A DNA stretch of 64,000 nucleotides from Desulfovibrio desulfuricans DSM 642. Lineage in GTDB: Bacteria; Desulfobacterota; Desulfovibrionia; Desulfovibrionales; Desulfovibrionaceae. Below the pieces are notes generated by a model, which searched no databases, was not told the origin of the DNA, and saw nothing but the letters and a program-made list of their open reading frames with translations. The stretch covers positions 310,001 to 374,000 of the forward strand of contig NZ_ATUZ01000011.1 of assembly GCF_000420465.1 (NCBI RefSeq), written 5' to 3'. Shown one piece after another: positions 48,494 through 56,472 of the stretch (positions within the stretch are counted from its first letter, which is position 1; every line of letters begins with the position of its first letter). Made by a program: the position numbers and the translations under genes.

Positions 48494-51039
48494 CAGCGGT
48501 CCCGCTTTTTGCTGCCGTTGCCCGCGCTGCGCCCGCGCGCGCCAGAACCGGTGCTACCGCCCTTGCCCTTGCCTCCAGTCTTGGGGCCTCGCTTTGGCCC
48601 CCCCTCGCTGCGGCGGGCCTTGCCCTTTGCTCCACCCTTGCCCCCGCTCTTGCTGGACTCGTCGCCGGGCGAGGTGATCTTCCAGCCGGAGCGCGAACCG
48701 CCGGAACGGCTTGTACGTCCCGGTTTTGCGTCGCCCTTGTGAGCAGGTTTGCGGGATGTTTTGCCCCTGCCGCGCCAGTTGCCCTGCGCCGCCTTGGGCA
48801 GTTCCAGCGGCATGAGCCGGATTTCAAGCCGCCCCATATTCACTTCCGCCAGCGCGACTTCAAGGCTCTGCCCCATGCGCCACATGACGCCGGAGCGCTG
48901 GCCCACAAGGCTCATGGTGCGGGGGTCAAAGTCGTACCAGTCATCCCCGAGGTCATCAATGCGGATCATGCCTTCCACTGGCATGTCGGCCAGTTCCACA
49001 AAAATGCCAAAGTCCGTGACCCCGGCCACCATGCCCTTGAAGTGTTCGCCCACGCGGGGCAGTAGAGCAAGGCAGCCCATGCGGCGATCCATCTCGCGTT
49101 CGCAGGCCATGGCCGCCCGTTCGCGCCTGTTGATCTGGTCGCTGATGCGCAGCAGCTTCTGCCCTGCGGCCAGTGCGCCCACGCCGATGCCCATGGCTGT
49201 TTTGAGCGCCCGGTGGGTCAGCAGGTCCGCATAGCGGCGGATGGGCGAGGTAAAGTGGCAGTATGCCTGCGAAGCAAGGCCAAAATGCCCTTCGTTGAAA
49301 GGCTGATAGCGCGCCTGCGGCATGGCCCGCAGGCAGAGGCGGTTGACCAGAAATTCCTGATCCGTGCCCTGCACGCGGGCAAGAATGCCCTGCATGGCTG
49401 CGGCTTCCGGCCGGGGCGGCAGGTCTTCCATACCCACGCCCGCTAGGGTGTCAAAAAGGCTTTCCAGTCGTTCCGGGTCGGGCAGGGGATGCACACGATA
49501 AAGAAAGGGCATGCCCGCATCGCGCAGATGGCGCGCCACAGCCTCGTTGGCCGCGATCATGAATTCCTCAATGAGGCGGTGGGCATCGTGTCGCTGGCGG
49601 TGCCCGATCCAGACCACGCGCCCGGCTTCGTCCAGACGACTGTCTGCCTCGGGCAGGTCAAAATCAAGGCTGCCGCGCTGGCGGCGGGCATCACGCAGGG
49701 CCGCATACAGGGCAAAGGCCCTTTGCAGCATGGTGATAACTTCTTCACCGCGCGGGTTTTCGCGCAGGGCGGCAAGGGCTGCGGCATCGTTGTCGAGCAT
49801 GCATGCCTTGACCTGATCGTAGGTCAGCCGCGCCGCAGAGCGCATGACCACCTGAGCAAAGCGCGGTGTGCCGGGTTTACCCTGCGGAGAAAAGGGAATT
49901 TCCGCCAGCATGGCGAGGCGGTCTTCGTCCGGGCGCAGGCTGCACAGACCGTTGGAAAGAGCCTCCGGCAACATGGGTTCCACAGATTTGGGGAAATACC
50001 AGGAGTTGCCGCGCGAGAGGGCCTCCGCATCCAGCGCGCCGGTGCTGCCGTTGCCGCGGGGGCGCACGTAGTGGCTCACATCGGCAATGGCCACGCGCAG
50101 CAGCCAGCCGCCGCCAGGGCGGTCTTCGACCTCCACGGCATCGTCAAAATCACGGGCATCCGCGCCGTCAATGGTCACAAGGGGCAGGCCGCGCACGTCT
50201 TCGCGGTCGTGCATGTCTTCAGGCGTGGGGCCACTGGGCAGGTGCTGGGCCTCAGCCAGCACCCCGGCAGGAAAGTCGCGCGGAACCTCGTGGTTGAGCT
50301 TGACCAGTTCTTCCTGCACGGCCACATCGTCCTCGCGCCCGTAGTCGCCCACAATGCGGGCTGTCCAAAGGTCGGAGGCAAGGCGCTGCACCGGGGCCAG
50401 CAATACCAGAGTGCCAGGCTCGGGGGGCGTTTCGCCAGCAGCAAGCTCCACGCTGAAATTGACGGAGAGGCGCGCGTCCGCCGGACGGCAGAAAAGTGTA
50501 TTCCCTGTGCGGTGGGCGGCATGGGCGGGGATTTCCTTGAGGCCGCGTTCCATAACTTCAACAATGCGCCCTTCGGGGGATGGCCCGCGCGATGCACCGG
50601 GGGAGAGCGCCACGCGCACGATGTCCTGATGCCAGGCTTCGCCGGTCAGCGCAGCGGGGATATACACATCGCGCGCGCCGGTAAATTCCAGCTGGCTGTC
50701 GCGATTGTTTTCTCCCTCGGCAACCGGACGCATGGGCGTAACAAAGCCCCCGCCGTCGCGCAGCGAACTGAAGCGGCCTGTGATGTGCTTGAGGGCTTCG
50801 GGGCGCGTCCACAGGCCGCCGCGCAGCCGCAACAGGCGGCCCTGCTCGGCCAGCGTTGCCAGTGCGGCTTCAAGGTCGCCCTTGGCGCGGCGGGCAAGGC
50901 CCAGCACACGCATTAGACCGTCCACGCGCATGGGGCGCGTCTGGGCGGAAAAGACCTCCAGCAGTTCCTCTCGCGAGGGAAAGCCGGGGGTATGGGAGGG
51001 AGCGCCGGGCGCTCCGCGTTGGAAATTTTTCTTTTTCAT
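48493..51039 (-). CDS. rnr: Ribonuclease R
   Basis: An 848-residue 3'-5' exoribonuclease. It has an N-terminal winged helix (15-80), cold-shock domains, the RNB catalytic domain with IDGADARDFDDAVEVED (metal-binding Asp residues), then an S1 domain (GMVAGVTDFGIFVELADMPV) near 640-720. The last 110 residues are a Lys/Arg/Gly/Ser-rich tail (KSGGKGGAKGKARRS), which in RNase R helps unwinding of structured RNA. ATG 51039 was chosen because residues upstream are not conserved in style. Confidence 0.95.
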   Translation of the reverse strand: MKKKNFQRGAPGAPSHTPGFPSREELLEVFSAQTRPMRVDGLMRVLGLARRAKGDLEAALATLAEQGRLLRLRGGLWTRPEALKHITGRFSSLRDGGGFVTPMRPVAEGENNRDSQLEFTGARDVYIPAALTGEAWHQDIVRVALSPGASRGPSPEGRIVEVMERGLKEIPAHAAHRTGNTLFCRPADARLSVNFSVELAAGETPPEPGTLVLLAPVQRLASDLWTARIVGDYGREDDVAVQEELVKLNHEVPRDFPAGVLAEAQHLPSGPTPEDMHDREDVRGLPLVTIDGADARDFDDAVEVEDRPGGGWLLRVAIADVSHYVRPRGNGSTGALDAEALSRGNSWYFPKSVEPMLPEALSNGLCSLRPDEDRLAMLAEIPFSPQGKPGTPRFAQVVMRSAARLTYDQVKACMLDNDAAALAALRENPRGEEVITMLQRAFALYAALRDARRQRGSLDFDLPEADSRLDEAGRVVWIGHRQRHDAHRLIEEFMIAANEAVARHLRDAGMPFLYRVHPLPDPERLESLFDTLAGVGMEDLPPRPEAAAMQGILARVQGTDQEFLVNRLCLRAMPQARYQPFNEGHFGLASQAYCHFTSPIRRYADLLTHRALKTAMGIGVGALAAGQKLLRISDQINRRERAAMACEREMDRRMGCLALLPRVGEHFKGMVAGVTDFGIFVELADMPVEGMIRIDDLGDDWYDFDPRTMSLVGQRSGVMWRMGQSLEVALAEVNMGRLEIRLMPLELPKAAQGNWRGRGKTSRKPAHKGDAKPGRTSRSGGSRSGWKITSPGDESSKSGGKGGAKGKARRSEGGPKRGPKTGGKGKGGSTGSGARGRSAGNGSKKRDR

Positions 51040-51061
51040 AGGGTTCCGTAGTGCGAAAGAA

Positions 51062-51090
51062 GGGGGCAAAAGGTCTGGCCTTTCGCCCCC
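51062..51090 (-). terminator. Hairpin between the Bax-inhibitor gene and rnr
   Basis: GGGGGC(A)AAAGG pairs with CCTTT(C)GCCCCC across TCTGG. It lies 40 bp downstream of the Bax-inhibitor stop. The following T-run is weak, so termination may be partial. Confidence 0.6.
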
Positions 51091-51129
51091 GATCGCTCAA
51101 ATTTCAGGCTGCGTTGGCGCAGTGCCGCA

Positions 51130-51834
51130 TCACTCGCGGTTGCCGCCGAACAGGCGCAGCATCATGAGGAAAAGGTTGATGAAGTCGAGGTAGAGCGTCA
51201 GCGCACCAAGGATGGCGCCACGGCGCACGGCGGTGCCGTCTTCCATGGGGGCGTTTTCGCCGAACCGGCGCAGCTTCTGCGTGTCATAGGCGGTCAGGCC
51301 GGTGAAGATAAGCACGCCAAGGCAACTGATGATGAAGTCCATCATGCTGCTCTTGAGGAAGATGTTCACCAGCGAGGCAATGACAATGCCGATGAGGCCC
51401 ATGAACAAAAAGCTGCCCATGGACGTGAGGTCGCGCTTGGTGACTGTGCCGTAGACCGACATGGCAAGGAAGGTGCCGGTGGTTACCAGAAACGCGTTGG
51501 CGATGGACGCAATGGGGTAGACCACAAAGATGGACGAAAGCGTTGCGCCCGTAACAGCGGAATACAGCAGAAACAGACCCGTGGCCGTGCCGCCGGACAT
51601 TTTGTGAACCGCCGCCGAAAGGGCGATGACAAGACCGAACTGGGCCACCAGCATGAGAATAAGCACAATGGTGTTGCCAAAAATGGCCGCCTGCACGGCA
51701 GGCGAACTGGCAACGGCGTAGGCCACGACAGTGGTTACTGCCAGACCGGCCGTCATCCACTGATAGACCTGACGCATGTAAAGGGAAGCAACGCTGGTAG
51801 CGGCGCTTTGAGCAACACTGCGGCTGTATGACAT
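51130..51834 (-). CDS. Bax inhibitor-1 (BI-1/YccA) family membrane protein
   Basis: A 234-residue protein with seven membrane helices and the family signature near the end: FTGLTAYDTQKLRRFGEN followed by GALTLYLDFINLFLMMLRLF. In bacterial homologues (BsYetJ) the di-aspartyl sensor formed by such Asp residues gates a calcium leak, and E. coli YccA modulates FtsH. N-terminal SVAQSAATSVASLYMRQVYQ is cytoplasmic. A strong GGAGG site precedes the ATG. Confidence 0.93.
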   Translation of the reverse strand: MSYSRSVAQSAATSVASLYMRQVYQWMTAGLAVTTVVAYAVASSPAVQAAIFGNTIVLILMLVAQFGLVIALSAAVHKMSGGTATGLFLLYSAVTGATLSSIFVVYPIASIANAFLVTTGTFLAMSVYGTVTKRDLTSMGSFLFMGLIGIVIASLVNIFLKSSMMDFIISCLGVLIFTGLTAYDTQKLRRFGENAPMEDGTAVRRGAILGALTLYLDFINLFLMMLRLFGGNRE

Positions 51835-52139
51835 TATATCCTCCGAAAAGCAGTTGAAGGCGCTCAGTCCGTTCGGCGGCTACGGCTCCGTGCCGCAGTG
51901 CCGTCGGGCGGGCTTGAAGATTGTCTTCTGCCTACAACTATAATAACGCCAGCGGCATTTAGCAAGGGCCGGAAGGGGAAAGTTCGGCGCTGGAAGGGGG
52001 CGTCTGGCCCGGCGCATTCCGGCCTGGTGTAGCCCGGTCTGATGTCGTTCGGTCAGCCGCCCTTGCTGCGTGTACGGCAGCGTGCTACCTTGCGGCCTGC
52101 CGGGGCAGACCCGGCACATCATATTGAGAGGAGTAATCC
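51835..52139. other. Intergenic region between divergent genes
   Basis: No gene is seen. It must hold the promoters of the Bax-inhibitor gene (leftward) and the cyclophilin gene (rightward). GAGAGGAG at the right end is the cyclophilin ribosome site. Confidence 0.5.
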
Positions 52140-52736
52140 ATGAAATCAATTCGTGTTTTTTTTCGTGCAGTTACACTGACTCTTTGCCTCGGTGGCATGC
52201 TTGCTCTGGCAGGGCAGGCGCAGGCTGCTGATCCTGATCCGGCTGTGAAGCTTGAGACCAGCCTTGGTGACATTGTGGTGCGCCTTGATGCCCGCAAAGC
52301 GCCCATCAGCACGGCCAATTTTGTGCAGTACGTCAAATCCGGTTTTTATGACGGCACGGTGTTTCACCGCGTTATCAAGAACTTCATGATCCAGGGCGGC
52401 GGCTTTACCCCCGACCTGAAGCAGAAGTCTGCCCGCGCCTCCATCCGCAACGAAGCGGACAACGGCCTCAAGAACAAAAAGTACACCATTGCCATGGCCC
52501 GCACCGGCGAGCCGCATTCGGCATCTTCGCAGTTCTTTATCAACACCAAGGATAACGACTTCCTCGATTTCAAGAGCCAGACGCCGCAGGGCTGGGGCTA
52601 TGCCGTGTTTGGCAAGGTCATCAAGGGGCAGGAAGTGGTAGACAAGATTGCCGCCGTGCAGACCGGCAAAAAGGGTTACTACGACGACGTGCCCATGGAA
52701 AGCGTGATTATCAAGAAGGCCGTTATCGTGGAATAA
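52140..52736 (+). CDS. Periplasmic peptidyl-prolyl cis-trans isomerase (cyclophilin)
   Basis: A 198-residue cyclophilin with a cleavable signal peptide (about 1-29, ending AQA), so it acts in the periplasm. The catalytic segment is FHRVIKNFMIQGGGF (containing the active-site Arg), followed by MARTGEPHSASSQFFIN and GYAVFGKVIKG. It most resembles PpiA/PpiB-type enzymes. GAGAGGAGTAATCC precedes the ATG. It is followed by its own terminator. Confidence 0.95.
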   Translation: MKSIRVFFRAVTLTLCLGGMLALAGQAQAADPDPAVKLETSLGDIVVRLDARKAPISTANFVQYVKSGFYDGTVFHRVIKNFMIQGGGFTPDLKQKSARASIRNEADNGLKNKKYTIAMARTGEPHSASSQFFINTKDNDFLDFKSQTPQGWGYAVFGKVIKGQEVVDKIAAVQTGKKGYYDDVPMESVIIKKAVIVE

Positions 52737-52780
52737 AGAGCAAAAAATGATCATGCGGCGGCGCTGCCGCCCGTGTGCAG

Positions 52781-52811
52781 ACGGAGGGTTCGCTGAGCCC
52801 TCCGTTTTTTT
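52781..52811 (+). terminator. Terminator of the cyclophilin gene
   Basis: ACGGAGGG pairs with CCCTCCGT across a 9-base loop and is followed by at least six T. It lies at the end of the convergent HxlR gene and may work in both directions in part. Confidence 0.9.
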
Positions 52812-53205
52812 ACAGCCCGGAGCCAGCTTTCTTGGTGTCGCCGTGGTCAGGTTCAGTCTGGCTGCGGCTTTTTTCATACATGTTGCCCCAGGCTTTCAGC
52901 GATTCCATGATGGGCACAAGCGAGACGCCCAGCGGCGTGAGCGAATAATCCACACGCGGCGGCACCGTGCCGTAGACCTTGCGGTGCACAAGACCGTCTT
53001 CTTCCAGTTCGCGCAACTGGCGCACCAGCATGCGTTCGCTGATTTCCGGCAGGGATCGCCGCAATTGGCTGAAACGGATAACTTCCTGCAATGAAAGAAA
53101 ATAGATAACCAGCAATTTCCACTTGCCGCCAATGAGCTGCAAGGTCAGTTCAAAATGGCAACGGTAATTGCCCTGTACGGGCGGGCAAATGTCGGGAGTG
53201 TCCAT
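52810..53205 (-). CDS. HxlR-family transcriptional regulator
   Basis: A 131-residue winged-helix regulator. The family features are an N-terminal Cys before the helix (CPPVQGNYRCHFELTLQLIG), GGKWKLLVIYFL, and RFSQLRRSLPEISERMLVRQ followed by LRELEEDGLVHRKVYGTVPP. HxlR/MarR-type proteins often sense reactive aldehydes or quinones through the conserved Cys. It is divergent from a flavin reductase gene that it probably controls. Confidence 0.93.
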   Translation of the reverse strand: MDTPDICPPVQGNYRCHFELTLQLIGGKWKLLVIYFLSLQEVIRFSQLRRSLPEISERMLVRQLRELEEDGLVHRKVYGTVPPRVDYSLTPLGVSLVPIMESLKAWGNMYEKSRSQTEPDHGDTKKAGSGL

Positions 53206-53231
53206 AGGCTTTCCTGTTCAAAACTATATTA

Positions 53232-53280
53232 TTTGTCAGTACCTGTTATTGGCGTCATTATATGAATTTTTTGTTAGTAC
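53232..53280. promoter_or_regulatory. Direct repeats between hxlR-type gene and flavoprotein gene
   Basis: TTTGTCAGTAC (53232-53242) and TTTGTTAGTAC (53270-53280) are near-identical direct repeats, 38 bp apart, in the 134-bp divergent promoter region. They are good candidates for the HxlR-type operator. Confidence 0.6.
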
Positions 53281-53339
53281 TTCAACTTTTGCAGATTAGG
53301 CATAGTATGGGGGCAAATCTAGCACTCAGGAGAAACATC

Positions 53340-53939
53340 ATGAAGGTACTGGCCATAAACGGAAGCCCCAGAAAAAACGGCAATACGGCTCTTTTGCTGC
53401 ATGAGGCCCTTGTGCCCCTGCGCGAGGCTGGTTGGGAAGTGGAAACTGTACCGCTGGGCGGCAAGAAGATTCAGGGCTGCCGTGGTTGCGAAAAATGTGC
53501 GGAATTCAAAAACGGGCGCTGCGTTTTTGACAACGACATGCTCAACGAACTGCTGCAAAAAATGCTGGCAGCGGACGCCATGATCCTGGGTACGCCCTGT
53601 TATTTCACGGATATGTCTGCGGAACTGAAGGCGCTGGTGGATAGAGCCGGATTTGTGGCCTATGTGAACGGCGGTCTTTTTCAGGGCAAGATTGGCGCGG
53701 CAGTAGTGGCTGCGGGGCGCGCCGGGGCCACTCATGCCTATGACAGCATCAACCACATGTTTCTGATGTCCAAGATGCTGGTTCCCGGTTCGACCTACTG
53801 GAACATGGGCTTCGGCCATGCGGAACGGGAGGCGGCAAAGGACGCCTTTGCCCTGGAAAATATGCGGCATCTGGGCAGAGCCATTGACTGGCTGGGCAAG
53901 GCCGTGGTTCCGCATATGGCGGAATACCCCGCCGCGTAG
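53340..53939 (+). CDS. NADPH-dependent FMN reductase / flavodoxin-like protein
   Basis: A 199-residue flavodoxin-fold oxidoreductase. The phosphate-binding loop is NGSPRKNGNTALLL near the N-terminus, and the Cys pair in GCRGCEKCAEF is the pattern seen in iron-sulfur flavoproteins of sulfate reducers and methanogens. A later loop GTPCYFTDMSAELKALVDRA binds flavin. CAGGAG precedes the ATG. It probably reduces quinones or aromatic electrophiles, with the divergent HxlR protein as regulator. Confidence 0.85.
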   Translation: MKVLAINGSPRKNGNTALLLHEALVPLREAGWEVETVPLGGKKIQGCRGCEKCAEFKNGRCVFDNDMLNELLQKMLAADAMILGTPCYFTDMSAELKALVDRAGFVAYVNGGLFQGKIGAAVVAAGRAGATHAYDSINHMFLMSKMLVPGSTYWNMGFGHAEREAAKDAFALENMRHLGRAIDWLGKAVVPHMAEYPAA

Positions 53940-54015
53940 ACGGCAGGCCCAGCGCCTGGGCGAGAGGAAATCAGGCGGGCAGGAAAAACTGCTGAGATCC
54001 GGGCTTTGGTGGACT

Positions 54016-54519
54016 CTACTTGCCTGCCAGGGCGGCAAAGCGGCGCACGGTCAGATGGCATACGGCCACTGCCAGCGCATCGGAGGTATCCAGCGCCCAG
54101 TTGGCGTTTTTAACGTTGAGCAGGCGCTGCACCATAAAGGCCACCTGCTCCTTCTCTGCCCGGCCCGTTCCCACAAGGGATTTTTTGACAAGGGTCGGTT
54201 CATAATCGCTGATGGTGAGGCCGTGCGCCGCGCAGGCGGCCACGGCAACGCCCCGCGCCTGACCAAGCTTGAGGGCCGAAGCCGCGTTCTTGGCGGTAAA
54301 TACCTGCTCGATGGCCGCTTCTTCCGGCTTGAGGCGGGCCAGAACCCCCGAAAGTTCATGGTAGATGCGGGCGAGGCGGTCAGAAAATTCCTTTCCCGCC
54401 GAGGCCGTGCGTACAACGCCGCAGTCCACCAGTTGCAGCACGCCCGAAACCTCGCGCACCACGCCCCAGCCCGTGCGCTGGGAGCCGGGGTCGATGCCGA
54501 TGACTGTTACAGACTGCAT
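54016..54519 (-). CDS. ruvC: Crossover junction endodeoxyribonuclease RuvC
   Basis: A 167-residue Holliday-junction resolvase. Catalytic acids are Asp10 (GIDPGSQRTGWG), Glu near 70 (AAIEQVFTAKN) and two Asp near the C-terminus (DTSDALAVAVCH). Length is close to E. coli RuvC (173). It starts 6 bp after the permease gene and appears to be the last gene of a leftward group argS-spor-mlaE-ruvC. No ruvA or ruvB lies next to it in the window. Confidence 0.96.
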   Translation of the reverse strand: MQSVTVIGIDPGSQRTGWGVVREVSGVLQLVDCGVVRTASAGKEFSDRLARIYHELSGVLARLKPEEAAIEQVFTAKNAASALKLGQARGVAVAACAAHGLTISDYEPTLVKKSLVGTGRAEKEQVAFMVQRLLNVKNANWALDTSDALAVAVCHLTVRRFAALAGK

Positions 54520-54525
54520 GGTCTG

Positions 54526-55329
54526 TTACAGCAAAAATGAGGTAACAATGTAGTCAGCCGCAAGAATCAGCACGCAGGAAATAACCACGGCAGAGGTGGT
54601 GGCGTTGCCCACTGCCTCCGGGCCAACGCTGTCGCGCCTCTTGTTGGTGTAATAGCCCTGACGGCAGCAGATGGTGGTCACAAGCAGGCCAAAGAGCACG
54701 GCCTTGATGAAACCGCCGTTCACGTCCGTTGCCGTCACTGAGCTGGTGATGCGGTAAAAATACGCGCCCTCGTTGATGCCCAGCATGAGCACACCCGTGA
54801 GATAGCCGCCGATGATGCCGATAACGTCAAATACCGCCGTCAGCAGCGGAAAGGCGATGAGCGAGGCCAGGAGGCGCGGGCTGACCAGATAGCCCATGGA
54901 ATTGATGTCCATGACGTCCAGAGCGTCAATCTGGTCGGTGATGCGCATGACGCCGATTTCCGCTGTCATGGAAGACCCGGCGCGGCCTGTGAGCATGATG
55001 GCCGTGAGCACCGGCCCAAGCTCGCGGATCAGGGTGAGCGACACGGCAGAGCCAAGCATGCCCACCGAGCCGAACTTCACCAGAGTGTAGTAGCCCTGAA
55101 GCCCAAGCACCATGCCGCAGAACACACCGATCAGCATGATGAGAAAGAGCGATTTGGAGCCAATGACATAGAGCTGCTGCATGGTGCGCGGAAAAATCTT
55201 GGGGCTGGCAAATATCTGGGCCAGCCCTCCAAACATGAACAGTGCAGTGTTGCCAAGAGCGTCTATGCCGTTCAGGCAGGGGCGGCCTATTTTGCGCAGA
55301 AAATCGCCGAAATTTTCGGTTGCGGTCAT
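54526..55329 (-). CDS. mlaE: MlaE-family ABC transporter permease
   Basis: A 267-residue MlaE permease for phospholipid transport between membranes. The family blocks are FCGMVLGLQGYYTLVKFGS, LIRELGPVLTAIMLTGRAGS and GVMRITDQIDALDVM, with five or six membrane helices. ATG 55329 follows GTGAGG; a GTG four codons upstream overlaps the SPOR gene stop. The ATPase (MlaF) and MCE protein (MlaD) are not in this operon, so the rest of the transporter must be elsewhere. Confidence 0.92.
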   Translation of the reverse strand: MTATENFGDFLRKIGRPCLNGIDALGNTALFMFGGLAQIFASPKIFPRTMQQLYVIGSKSLFLIMLIGVFCGMVLGLQGYYTLVKFGSVGMLGSAVSLTLIRELGPVLTAIMLTGRAGSSMTAEIGVMRITDQIDALDVMDINSMGYLVSPRLLASLIAFPLLTAVFDVIGIIGGYLTGVLMLGINEGAYFYRITSSVTATDVNGGFIKAVLFGLLVTTICCRQGYYTNKRRDSVGPEAVGNATTSAVVISCVLILAADYIVTSFLL

Positions 55330-55337
55330 GGTTTGCC

Positions 55338-56201
55338 TCACCGCCCTGATTTTTGCGGTTTGCTTGAAACAGGTTTTTGCGAAATCTGAATGGGTACGCC
55401 CAGCTTCATGTGGCGCAGGTCTTCACGCAGATTGAATGCATCGTCTTCCGTGCCGCGAATGCTGACCATAACCAGCACGAGCTTGCCATTTTTCTGGGTG
55501 CGGGTACGCAGGCCCTTGCCTTCAAGGCGGGTGCGCAGTTTGTCCGCGTCTTCGTCAGATTTGAATGCAGCTACCTGATATACATAATCAAACTGCGGGC
55601 CTGTCTTGGCAGGTGCGGGCTTTGCTGCCTGCGCCCCGTTTTGTGCGCTGGACTGTCCGCTGGCTTGCACGCCCTGTCCCTGCGCATTCTGGTTGGCGCC
55701 GGGCTTGATGCCCCAGGCTGCCAGACTGTTGCCCGAAGGCTGCGCAAAGGGATAGGCGCCCTGCGGGGATTGCTGGCCCTGTTTGCCCTGCGGCGGCTGG
55801 GCTGCTGCTTTTTGTCCCTTTTGATCCTGCCCCGGTTTGCCGGGTTGGGGCGCGCCTGCGGACATTGCCTGATTTTCCTCAGTAGCGGGGGCCGGGTTCT
55901 GGGCATCGGCGGTTTCCGCCTGTGCCGCCGGAGCTGCCGCGTCAGGCGCGGGGGCGTCCGGGGCAGGCTTGGCCTTGGGCGCGTCCTTGGAGATCATGCT
56001 GGTCATTTGCTCCACGCGCGTTTCAGGATTTTGCCCGCGTCCGACCATGAATCCCATAAAAAATGACCAGCCCACAGCAACCGCAAGGATTACGCCCAGC
56101 AGGGCAAGCATTGGCCCCGAAAGGCGGATGACAAAGCGGCGCTTCTCGCCAGAAGGTTGGGAAACGGCGGATTTGCGGGGTTTACGTAAGGGGGCGGCCA
56201 T
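55338..56201 (-). CDS. SPOR-domain membrane protein
   Basis: A 287-residue bitopic protein. A basic cytoplasmic N-terminus precedes one membrane helix (about 29-52). Then comes a long Pro/Ala/Gln-rich periplasmic linker (70-200) and a SPOR domain near the end (FDYVYQVAAFKSDEDADKLR...RTRTQKNGKLVLVMVSIRG). SPOR domains bind denuded glycan strands at the division site, so a role in division or cell-wall work is likely. GGAGG lies 7 bases before the ATG. Confidence 0.88.
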   Translation of the reverse strand: MAAPLRKPRKSAVSQPSGEKRRFVIRLSGPMLALLGVILAVAVGWSFFMGFMVGRGQNPETRVEQMTSMISKDAPKAKPAPDAPAPDAAAPAAQAETADAQNPAPATEENQAMSAGAPQPGKPGQDQKGQKAAAQPPQGKQGQQSPQGAYPFAQPSGNSLAAWGIKPGANQNAQGQGVQASGQSSAQNGAQAAKPAPAKTGPQFDYVYQVAAFKSDEDADKLRTRLEGKGLRTRTQKNGKLVLVMVSIRGTEDDAFNLREDLRHMKLGVPIQISQKPVSSKPQKSGR

Positions 56202-56244
56202 TCATTATCCTCCGTCGTGCGGTAAGCTGCGGGGGCCTGGTTTA

Positions 56245-56315
56245 ACCGTTAAGGCGCATCCTGTCCGGGGAGGCAGAGCACACGCAAGGCCTCGTCCAAA
56301 ACGCGCCTTAACGGT
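56245..56315. repeat. 13-bp inverted repeat upstream of the SPOR gene
   Basis: ACCGTTAAGGCGC (56245-56257) is exactly inverted at 56303-56315 with 45 bp between. The region (56202-56472) has no supported gene. The hairpin is too long-looped for a terminator and has no T-run, so it may be a regulator site. Confidence 0.5.
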
Positions 56316-56472
56316 AACAGGCACAGAGCAGATTTGTCGCACGCCGAATATTCGACGTTTATGCAAACAGCGGGGATGGTTCTGCGGGAGTGGCCCCACA
56401 GGAGCCATCTGGCAGGATCGAACCGACGCTGTTTCCGTTCGAGAACAGTTCAAAATCCAGTTTATACGAATG

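Noticed and set aside
56395..56470. Possible tRNA on the minus strand (T-arm-like GGTTCGATCC and a loop resembling an anticodon loop)
   Set aside because: No D arm, the T stem has mismatches, and no 7-bp acceptor stem can be formed.
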